DNA of 64,000 nucleotides. Origin: Microbacterium sufflavum (GTDB taxonomy: Bacteria > Actinomycetota > Actinomycetes > Actinomycetales > Microbacteriaceae). Below, piece by piece: positions 42,974 to 50,469 of this stretch. Made by a program: the position numbers and the translations under genes. A model generated the notes under the pieces. It made no database searches. It saw nothing but the letters and a program-made list of their open reading frames with translations, and was not told where the DNA came from. The stretch spans positions 620,001 to 684,000 of the forward strand of contig NZ_CP078076.1 of assembly GCF_023101165.1 (NCBI RefSeq). Direction: 5' to 3'. Each line of letters opens with the position of its first letter. The first letter of the stretch is position 1.

Positions 42974-44980
42974 GTGACCGCATCCGATCCCGCCGGCGAG
43001 GCGACGGGCATCGGCGGCAACGGCCCCGCTCCGACTGCTGCCCCCTCCGACGACGCCCCCACGTCCGCGCTGCGCTCGCGGGCGCGGGCGACCACCACCC
43101 CACCGACCGGGAGCGACGACGCGGGCGACGACGACGCGCGACCCCCGGCGCGGGTTCCCGCCGCCTCCGCCGTGCCGACCTCCGGTCTCGGCGCGCTGTT
43201 CGGCGACCGTGCGCGCACCGCGACCGATAACTCCGCGAACGGCGCCGCCACCGGAGGCGACGCGGGCGACGACGACGCGCGACCCCCGGCCGACGCCTCC
43301 CCCTCCTCTGATCCCGCGATCGCGTCCGTCGCGTCGGCCCCGCCCGCCGCGGACTCCGCCTCCTCGGCCGACGCCGCCACCGGAGGCGACGCGGACGGGA
43401 GCACCGACCGCCCCGCGGCCGACGCCTCCCCCTCCGCTGATCCCGCGATCCCGTCCGTCGCGTCGGCCCCGCCCGCCGCGGACTCCGCCTCCTCGACGAT
43501 CACGGCACCGACGCCGCCGCAGACCAAGCCGCCGTTCCGCGCGAGGGTCTCGGAGCCGGCTCCCCCGGCCGAAGACGACGATGCAGCGGTCGCCCTCCTG
43601 TCCGGCACGGCCGCGCAGTGGGCGGACGACGCGACCCCGGCGACCGCGCTGACCTGGGTGGATCCCGCCGATGTCGCGGCCCACGCTCCCGCCGTCTCGC
43701 TGGACGCCGAGCCGGAGGCGCAGACCGCCGAGGGGCTGTTCCGCGGGGCCCGGCTGCGTCCGGCCATCGCGCGCCCCGGCCTGCTGGTGCCGTTGGGGGT
43801 GCTGGCCGGGCTCGTCCTGGCCTATTCGGGCACGACGCTGCTGTGGCCGCTACACGAGGTGCCCCCGGCGGTGGAGGCGGTGCAGTTCGAGACGACGCCC
43901 GCCACGGCCGCCGAGCTCACGTGGCCTGCGGAGGGCAGCGCGGCCGTGGGGGTCGCCGGCATGACCACGTCGGCGTCGATCCCGGATGCGGTGAGCATCG
44001 CGAGCATCACGAAGGTCGTCAGCAGCCTGATGGTGCTGGATCGGATGCCGCTGGCGCCGGGTGAGCAGGGACCGGAGTTCCGTTTCACCCGCGGCGACAG
44101 CGTGCGCTACTGGGACTATCGACGCCAGGATCAGTCGGCGCTCGACGTCCCGGTCAACGGTGTGCTCACGGAGTATCAGCTGTTGCAGGGCACGCTGCTC
44201 GGCTCGGCGAACAACTACATCGATCGGCTGGCCTCGGAGATCTGGGGGTCGAACTCCGAGTTCGCCAGGGCGGCCGAGGAGTGGCTGAGCGAGCGTGGTC
44301 TGACCGGGATCACTGTGGTGACGCCGTCGGGTTTCGATGAGCGCAACGTCGCGACGCCGGAGGCGCTGATCGCGCTGGGCGAGCTGGCGATGCGCAACCC
44401 GGTGTTCGCGGAGATCGTCGGCACCGCCTCGGTCGAGCTTCCCGGCGCGGGGACGGTCGTGAACACCAACGGCATGCTGGCCGATCCGGGCGTCGTCGGC
44501 ATCAAGACCGGGACCCTGGTCGGGTGGAACCTCCTCACCGCGAAGGATGTGGAGGTGGGCGACACGACCGTGCGGCTGTTCGCGGCAGTGCTGGATCAGG
44601 CCGACGACGAGTCGCGGCTTGCGGCCACCCGCGCGCTGTTCAGTCAGGCGGAGGCGGAGCTGCAGACGGAGGACCCGGCCGTCGCCGCGGGCACGGTGGT
44701 CGGTCGCGTCACCACGATGTGGGGCGAGGAGGTGGACGTGGTCACCGCGGAGGACGCGGACGTCGTGCTGTGGAACGGTGCCGCCGCGACCGCGACCGCC
44801 GCGTTCGACCTGGGCGAGCGACGAGAGGCCGACGACCGCGTGGGCACGCTGACCACCACCGGGCCGCTCGACACGGAGGACACGGCCCTCGTGCTGCGCG
44901 AAGACGTGGAGGGCCCCAGTCCCTGGTGGCGCCTGACGCACCCGCTCGATCTGCTGGGCATCACCGTCCACACCGACTGA
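42974..44980 (+). CDS. D-alanyl-D-alanine carboxypeptidase (S11-like) with long disordered cytoplasmic N-terminus
   Basis: A 668-residue protein. Residues 1-260 are an acidic Ala/Pro/Asp/Ser-rich region without predicted fold. One membrane helix (268-290) places the rest outside. The penicillin-binding serine hydrolase motifs are all there: S344xxK347 (SITK), S411-A-N413 and K511-T-G513. The enzyme would trim the terminal D-Ala of peptidoglycan pentapeptides. The cytoplasmic head is far longer than in ordinary DacB/DacC and contains a recent internal duplication. The GTG start has a -10 box 6 nt upstream. Confidence 0.85.
   Translation: MTASDPAGEATGIGGNGPAPTAAPSDDAPTSALRSRARATTTPPTGSDDAGDDDARPPARVPAASAVPTSGLGALFGDRARTATDNSANGAATGGDAGDDDARPPADASPSSDPAIASVASAPPAADSASSADAATGGDADGSTDRPAADASPSADPAIPSVASAPPAADSASSTITAPTPPQTKPPFRARVSEPAPPAEDDDAAVALLSGTAAQWADDATPATALTWVDPADVAAHAPAVSLDAEPEAQTAEGLFRGARLRPAIARPGLLVPLGVLAGLVLAYSGTTLLWPLHEVPPAVEAVQFETTPATAAELTWPAEGSAAVGVAGMTTSASIPDAVSIASITKVVSSLMVLDRMPLAPGEQGPEFRFTRGDSVRYWDYRRQDQSALDVPVNGVLTEYQLLQGTLLGSANNYIDRLASEIWGSNSEFARAAEEWLSERGLTGITVVTPSGFDERNVATPEALIALGELAMRNPVFAEIVGTASVELPGAGTVVNTNGMLADPGVVGIKTGTLVGWNLLTAKDVEVGDTTVRLFAAVLDQADDESRLAATRALFSQAEAELQTEDPAVAAGTVVGRVTTMWGEEVDVVTAEDADVVLWNGAAATATAAFDLGERREADDRVGTLTTTGPLDTEDTALVLREDVEGPSPWWRLTHPLDLLGITVHTD
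43289..43495 (+). repeat. In-frame duplicated 78-bp segment in the carboxypeptidase gene
   Basis: Copies at 43289-43366 and 43418-43495 are identical at 76 of 78 positions, encoding ADASPSSDPAIASVASAPPA-type sequence twice. Shorter related blocks occur around 43118-43149 and 43258-43288. The near identity marks a young duplication, probably by slippage or unequal recombination. Confidence 0.9.
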
Positions 44981-45013
44981 GCCAGGCGCCGCGGTTCACC
45001 GGCCGCGCTGACG

Positions 45014-45051
45014 ACGACGCCCCGCTCCGAGGATCCGGAGCGGGGCGTCGT
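45014..45051. terminator. Bidirectional hairpin terminator
   Basis: ACGACGCCCCGCTCCG and its exact complement form a 16-bp stem with a 6-nt loop, between the convergent carboxypeptidase and ABC exporter genes. Confidence 0.85.
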
Positions 45052-45077
45052 GTCGGTGGTGCGGGACCGCCGAGGCG

Positions 45078-47339
45078 TCAGGCGCGGGGGTCCGCGCCCT
45101 CGGCGCCGTCATCGAGCAGCGCTCGTGCGGCCGCGGCCTCCGCGGCCGGGACGTTCGCTCCGACCGAGGCTCCGGCGATCGCGTCGTCGGCCTGCTCCCG
45201 TGCCGTCTCGTCGGCGGCCTCCCCCGTGACGACCACGGGCGTGGAGCCCGTGAGGGCCTCCTCCGCGTCGAGGTCGGTCGCGGCCTGCTCGAACTGCGAC
45301 TGGTACAGCCGCCAGTAGGCGCCCTGCGCGGCGATGAGCTCGTCGTGCGTGCCCTTCTCCACGATGTCGCCGTGCTCCATCACGAGGATGAGGTCGGCGT
45401 CGCGGATGGTGGACAGGCGGTGCGCGATCACGAACGACGTGCGCCCCTGGCGGAGCGCGGCCATCGCGTGCTGCAGCAGCAGCTCGGTGCGGGTGTCGAC
45501 GGCCGAGGTGGCCTCATCCAGGATGAGGATCGACGGCTGGGCGACGAACGCGCGCGCGATCGTGATCAGCTGCCGCTCACCGGCCGACACGTTGGACGCA
45601 TCCTCGTCGAGCACGGTGTCGTAGCCCTCGGGGAGGGCGTGCACGAACCGGTCGACGTACGTGGCCTTGGCGGCGGTGAGCACTTCCTCGTCGGTCGCGG
45701 TCGAGCGACCGTAGCGGATGTTCTCGCGGATGCTCCCGGCGAACAGCCACGGGTCCTGCAGCACCATGCCGGTGCGCGAGCGCAGGTCGTCGCGCGTGAT
45801 CTGCGAGATGTCCTGACCGTCGAGCGTGATGCGCCCGCCGCTGAGCTCGTAGAACCGCATGATCAGGTTGACCAGCGTGGTCTTGCCCGCGCCGGTCGGC
45901 CCGACGATCGCGACCGTCTGGCCCGGCTCCACCCGGAACGACAGGTCGGTGATCAGCGGTCGCTCCGGCGTGTAGGAGAAGGACACGTTCTCGAACTCGA
46001 TCACGCCCTTGCCGTCGCCGAGCCGCGGGGCGTCGGCCTCGTCGGGCTCCTGCTCGTCGGCGTCGAGCAGGTCGAACACCCGCTCGGCCGACGCCGTGCC
46101 GGACTGCACGACCGCGGCCATGCCGCCCAGCTCCGACAGCGGCTGCGTGAACTGCTGCGAGTACTGGATGAACGCCTGCACGTCGCCGAGGCGCAGCTGA
46201 CCGTTCGCGACCATGAGGCCGCCGAGCACCGCGATGCCGACGTAGGTGAGGCTGCCGACGAAGGTCATGGCCGGCATGATGATGCCCGACAGGAACTGCG
46301 CCTTGAAGCTCGCCTGGAACAGCTCCTCGTTCTCGGCCTTGAACTTGTCGAGCGCGTCCTGCTCCCGACCGAACACCTTCACGAGCGCGTGCCCGGAGAA
46401 GGCCTCCTCGACGCGGGCGTTGAGGCGGCCGACCTTGCGCCACTGGGTGCCGAAGGCCTTCTGCGAGCGCGGGCCGATGACGCCGAAGATCACGCCCATG
46501 AGCGGCAGCGCGACCAGGGCCACCAGTGCCAGCTGCCACGAGATCGAGAACATCATCACCAGCACGCCGACCACGGTGAGCACGGCGGTCAGGGCCCCGG
46601 AGAGGGACTGCTGCATCGTCTGGGTGATGTTGTCGATGTCGTTCGTGACGCGGGAGATCAGCTCGCCGCGCTGCACCCTGTCGAAGTACGACAGCGGCAG
46701 CCGGTTGATCTTCGCCTCGACGGCCTCGCGGAGGCGCCACATGGTGCGCACCATGATGACGTTGATCACGTATCCCTGCAGCCAGCTCAGGAACGCGGCC
46801 ACCACGTAGATCGCGAGGACGGCGGCGATGACCCAGCGCAGCGCATCGAAGTCGATCCCGTCGCCGACCCGGAAGTCGCCGAGGGCGCCGACCTGGTTGG
46901 CGAAGTCGTCCTGCCCCGCTCCGCGCAGCGCATCGACCACCACGTCCTGCGACGTTCCGGAGGGGAAGCCGGGGAAGTCGCCGTTCGGCTGGCCGAGCTG
47001 GATGGAGATGAAGCCGCGGTAGACGATGTTGGTCGCCTCGGCCAGGACCTTGGGAGCTGCGACCGTCAGCACGACGCCCAGGGCTCCGAGGATCGACACG
47101 AACACGAACCACACGGCCGAGGGCTTGAGCAGTCCGATCATGCGGGCGAAGCTCGGGCCGAAGTTGTCGGCCTTGCCCGGCGCGACGCTGTCCCAGCCGC
47201 CGCCGTTCTGCCGTGCCTGCTCCGCGAGCTCGGCCTCGTACTGCTCTTCCGGCGTGAGCTCGCGCTCCTCGGTCTGCGCCGGGGCCTTCCCCCGCCCGCG
47301 CTTCGGTGCGGCGCTGCGCTTGTCGTCCTGCGCGCTCAT
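45078..47339 (-). CDS. ABC exporter half-transporter, catalytically competent subunit
   Basis: A 753-residue type IV exporter subunit. An N-terminal extension of about 70 charged residues precedes six helices and the NBD: Walker A GPTGAGKTT, Walker B LILDEAT with catalytic Glu, H-loop IAHR. Its signature is VSAGERQL rather than LSGGQ. An Ala/Glu-rich tail of about 75 residues ends the protein. The extracytoplasmic loop after helix 1 is long (about 110-165). It pairs with the gene upstream (4-bp ATGA overlap); the divergent signature here completes the degenerate ATP site formed with its partner. It resembles heterodimeric multidrug/lipid exporters such as TM287/288. The substrate is unknown. 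Confidence 0.92.
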   Translation of the reverse strand: MSAQDDKRSAAPKRGRGKAPAQTEERELTPEEQYEAELAEQARQNGGGWDSVAPGKADNFGPSFARMIGLLKPSAVWFVFVSILGALGVVLTVAAPKVLAEATNIVYRGFISIQLGQPNGDFPGFPSGTSQDVVVDALRGAGQDDFANQVGALGDFRVGDGIDFDALRWVIAAVLAIYVVAAFLSWLQGYVINVIMVRTMWRLREAVEAKINRLPLSYFDRVQRGELISRVTNDIDNITQTMQQSLSGALTAVLTVVGVLVMMFSISWQLALVALVALPLMGVIFGVIGPRSQKAFGTQWRKVGRLNARVEEAFSGHALVKVFGREQDALDKFKAENEELFQASFKAQFLSGIIMPAMTFVGSLTYVGIAVLGGLMVANGQLRLGDVQAFIQYSQQFTQPLSELGGMAAVVQSGTASAERVFDLLDADEQEPDEADAPRLGDGKGVIEFENVSFSYTPERPLITDLSFRVEPGQTVAIVGPTGAGKTTLVNLIMRFYELSGGRITLDGQDISQITRDDLRSRTGMVLQDPWLFAGSIRENIRYGRSTATDEEVLTAAKATYVDRFVHALPEGYDTVLDEDASNVSAGERQLITIARAFVAQPSILILDEATSAVDTRTELLLQHAMAALRQGRTSFVIAHRLSTIRDADLILVMEHGDIVEKGTHDELIAAQGAYWRLYQSQFEQAATDLDAEEALTGSTPVVVTGEAADETAREQADDAIAGASVGANVPAAEAAAARALLDDGAEGADPRA

Positions 47340-49063
47340 GCGTCCACCCCCAGCTGCGACTCGACGATCTCTCGATAGGTGCCGCTGGTCTCCAGCAGCT
47401 CCTCGTGCGTGCCGACGCCCACCATCGTGCCGCCCTCGAGCACCACGATGCGGTCGGCGTCGGTGATGGTGGAGACACGCTGGGCGACCACGATCTTCGT
47501 GACGTGCGGCAGCTCGCGCCACAGCGCCTGCCGCAGTCGCGCGTCCGTGGTCAGGTCGAGCGCCGAGAAGGAGTCGTCGAACACGAGCACCTTCGGCTGG
47601 TGCACGATGGCCCGCGCGATCGCGAGGCGCTGGCGCTGGCCGCCCGACACGTTCGTGCCGCCCTGGGCGATGCGGGACTCGAGCCCGTCGGGCATCTCCT
47701 CCACGAAGTCACGCCCCTGGGCGATCTCGAGCGCGTGCCACAGCTCCTCATCGGTCGCGTCCTCCCGGCCGTAGCGCAGGTTCGACGCGACGGTGCCGGT
47801 GAAGAGGAACGGACGCTGCGGCACCAGACCGATGCTGTCCCACAGCGCCTCCACGTCGGCTTCGCGCACGTCGGTGCCGCCCACGTGCACCGAGCCGCTC
47901 GAGACGTCGAACAGACGCGGGATGAGAGAGACCAGCGTGGTCTTGCCCGCGCCCGTGGAACCCACGATCGCGACCGTCTCACCCGGCTGCGCCGCGAAGC
48001 TGATGCCGGTCAGCACCGGCGCGTCGGCGCCCGGGTAGGTGAAGGCGACGTCGTCGAACGCGACCGCACCCGGCGTCGGGAACTCGGTGACGCCGTTCGC
48101 GGGGCGCGTCATGGTCGACTCGGTGTTGAGCACCTCGCCGATGCGCTCGGCCGAGACGGCGGCGCGCGGGATCATCATCGCCATGAAGCTGGCCATGATG
48201 ACGCCGCCCATGATCTGGCCGATGTACTGCATGAAGGCGAACAGCGTGCCCACCTGCACGGTGCCGTTGTTGACCTCGATGCCGCCGAACCAGATCACGG
48301 CGACCACGGTCACGTTGAGGATGAGCATGAACAGCGGGAACAGCAGCACGAACAGCGAGCCGACCTTGCGGCCGACGACCATGATGTCGGTGTTGGCTCC
48401 GCGGAAGCGCTCCTCTTCGATGCGCTCGCGCACGAACGCGCGGACGACGCGCACGCCGGTGAGCTGCTCGCGCATGATGCGGTTGACGTTGTCGAGCTTG
48501 CCCTGGTAGCTGCGGAACAGCGGCACCATGCGGCCGATCACGAGCGCCGCCAGGAGCAGGAGCACGGGGACCGACACGGCGATGAGCCAGCTGAGCCCGG
48601 CGTTGGTCTGCACGGCGAAGATGATGCCGCCGATCGCGAGCAGCGGCGCGGTGACGAGCATGGTCGCGCCCATCATCGCCAGCATCTGCACCTGCTGCAC
48701 GTCGTTGGTGTTGCGTGTGATGAGTGAGCCGGCGCCGAACTGCGACACCTCGCGCTCGGAGAAGCCGCTGACCTTGCCGAACACGTCGGCACGGATGTCG
48801 CGACCCGCGCCCATCGCCGCGCGCGCGGCGAAGAAGGTCGCGATCACGGAGGCGACGATCTGGCCCAGGGAGACCGCGAGCATGAACAGACCGGTGCGCC
48901 AGATGTAGGCGGTGTCGCCCTGCGCGACGCCCTTGTCGATGATGTCGGCGTTGAGGCGGGGCAGGTAGAGGGTGGCAGCCGCGCTGGCGAACTGGAAGAC
49001 CAGCACGGCCACGAGGAGCCACTTATATCGGGACAGATAGCGGAGGAGGATTTTTCCCAGCAC
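47336..49063 (-). CDS. ABC exporter half-transporter with degenerate ATPase site
   Basis: A 575-residue subunit with six helices and an NBD with Walker A GSTGAGKTT and a normal signature VSGGQRQR. Its Walker B is LVFDDSFSALD: the catalytic Glu is Asp, and the H-loop reads VAQRVST, lacking the His. It is therefore the non-hydrolysing half of a heterodimer with the downstream gene. The GTG start at 49063 lacks a strong ribosome site. The 234-bp gap upstream (49064-49297) holds no ORF I trust; it has a CCGTGC ... GCACGG inverted repeat and no clear promoter. Confidence 0.92.
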   Translation of the reverse strand: MLGKILLRYLSRYKWLLVAVLVFQFASAAATLYLPRLNADIIDKGVAQGDTAYIWRTGLFMLAVSLGQIVASVIATFFAARAAMGAGRDIRADVFGKVSGFSEREVSQFGAGSLITRNTNDVQQVQMLAMMGATMLVTAPLLAIGGIIFAVQTNAGLSWLIAVSVPVLLLLAALVIGRMVPLFRSYQGKLDNVNRIMREQLTGVRVVRAFVRERIEEERFRGANTDIMVVGRKVGSLFVLLFPLFMLILNVTVVAVIWFGGIEVNNGTVQVGTLFAFMQYIGQIMGGVIMASFMAMMIPRAAVSAERIGEVLNTESTMTRPANGVTEFPTPGAVAFDDVAFTYPGADAPVLTGISFAAQPGETVAIVGSTGAGKTTLVSLIPRLFDVSSGSVHVGGTDVREADVEALWDSIGLVPQRPFLFTGTVASNLRYGREDATDEELWHALEIAQGRDFVEEMPDGLESRIAQGGTNVSGGQRQRLAIARAIVHQPKVLVFDDSFSALDLTTDARLRQALWRELPHVTKIVVAQRVSTITDADRIVVLEGGTMVGVGTHEELLETSGTYREIVESQLGVDA

Positions 49064-49297
49064 AGGCGGACTTTCTAGGAAGGAGGAGGCGGCGGATCTC
49101 CCGGCAGACGGATGCCGACCGACGACCGGCCATAGGACAGCGTGCCACGAAGCGGGGACATTCGTATCCCCCTGGGGGCGGACCTTCGCTCACAGCGAAC
49201 CGCATCCCGTGCGATCAGCACTTTTCTGCACGGTGACGAAGAAGGGCCCGCCGGAAGCCTGCCCGATCGCCGCCCGCGTCAGCGAGCGGACTGACCC

Positions 49298-50359
49298 TCA
49301 GAACAGCGGCGGCTGCGGCGTGTAGTCGCGGGCCGGCGCACCCGCGTCCGCCGGCAGCTCGGCGAGGGTCGCCGGCTGCCACTTCGGGTTGCGGTCCTTG
49401 TCGACCAGCTGCGCGCGGATGCCCTCCACGAGGTCCGGGTGCTCGTTGACGAACCACAGCACCCGTCGGTACTCCCCCTCGAGCGCGGCGCGCAGTCCCG
49501 GCAGCTCCCGCGCCTCACGCACGGCGTCGAGCGTCACGACCAGCCCGGTCGGCGCGAGCCCCTCGAGGAGATCGGCCACGGCTGCGGCCTCTGTCGTGCC
49601 CTGCGCGTGCAGCCGCTCCAAAATCTCGGGCACGGTCGGCGCGGAGAACGCCTCGTCGATCCAGGGGCGCGATGCCGGGAGCGTCGACGGCTCCGGCGTC
49701 TCGTCGAACAGCAGCACGATCTCGCTGGGGCTCGTCGGGTCGGCGCGGTGCGCGAGCGCGTCGCGCAGGGCGTCGAGGCGGTCGGAGGGCACCACGTGGT
49801 CGGCGAACCCGAGGTACACCGCGTCGGCGGCGCTCATGGTCGCCCCGGTCAGCCCGAAGTACTCGCCGAACCGTCCCGGCGCCCGCCCGAGCAGCCACGT
49901 GCCACCGACGTCGGGAGTGAAGCCGATGCGGGTCTCCGGCATCGCGAGCTTCGACCGCTCGGTGACGATCCGGATGGCCGCGTGCCCGGCGAGCCCGATG
50001 CCGCCGCCCATCGTGATGCCGTCGGCCAGCGCCACGACCGGCTTGGGGTACTCGGCGATCATCGCGTTCATCGCGTACTCGGCGCGGAAGAACTCGGCCG
50101 ACCGCTCGGGGTGACCGGACACGATCTGCTCGTGCAGGCGGCGCACATCGCCGCCCGCGCACATGCCGCGCTCGCCCTCGCCGTCGATCAGCACGATCTG
50201 CACGTCGGAGTCGTCACGCCACGCCACCAGCGCCCGGGTGATCTCGGCGATCATGTCCTCGTCGAGCGCGTTGATCGCCTCGGGGCGATTGAGGGTGAGC
50301 CGTCCGAGCGCTCCTTCCGTGCGGACGAGGACACGGGGGGCGGCAGAGGTATCGGTCAC
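49298..50359 (-). CDS. 3-hydroxyisobutyryl-CoA hydrolase (crotonase family)
   Basis: A 353-residue crotonase-fold thioesterase of valine breakdown. The oxyanion-hole segments are GMCAGGDVRRL and ADGITMGGGIGL. The catalytic region is MPETRIGFTPDVGGTWLLGR, here given in the family form, and the length and C-terminal DKDRNPKWQP are specific to HIBCH rather than enoyl-CoA hydratases. The product leads to methylmalonate semialdehyde, a substrate of IolA/MmsA. The GTG start has TAGCCT 7 nt upstream, suggesting leaderless mRNA. Confidence 0.92.
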   Translation of the reverse strand: MTDTSAAPRVLVRTEGALGRLTLNRPEAINALDEDMIAEITRALVAWRDDSDVQIVLIDGEGERGMCAGGDVRRLHEQIVSGHPERSAEFFRAEYAMNAMIAEYPKPVVALADGITMGGGIGLAGHAAIRIVTERSKLAMPETRIGFTPDVGGTWLLGRAPGRFGEYFGLTGATMSAADAVYLGFADHVVPSDRLDALRDALAHRADPTSPSEIVLLFDETPEPSTLPASRPWIDEAFSAPTVPEILERLHAQGTTEAAAVADLLEGLAPTGLVVTLDAVREARELPGLRAALEGEYRRVLWFVNEHPDLVEGIRAQLVDKDRNPKWQPATLAELPADAGAPARDYTPQPPLF

Positions 50360-50366
50360 GGGTGCC

Positions 50367-50372
50367 AGGCTA
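50367..50372 (-). promoter_or_regulatory. -10 box of a probable leaderless promoter
   Basis: Minus-strand TAGCCT followed by 7 nt and the GTG start of the hydrolase gene. Confidence 0.4.
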
Positions 50373-50469
50373 CCTTCTCACCAGGGGTGGAATTCCGCAC
50401 GGAATGCGGGTTCCGGGGCGGTTTTCCGGCAGGATAGGGGGAACTGTTCATCGCGACGAGAGGTGCCGG

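Noticed and set aside
43118..43495. Short repeats that could suggest a CRISPR-like or tandem array
   Set aside because: The repeats are in frame, not evenly spaced by unique spacers, and encode a repetitive peptide; they are an internal gene duplication.
49023..49205. A 60-codon minus-strand ORF upstream of the ABC exporter
   Set aside because: Overlaps the exporter start in another frame, has no ribosome site, and has a composition unlike coding sequence here.
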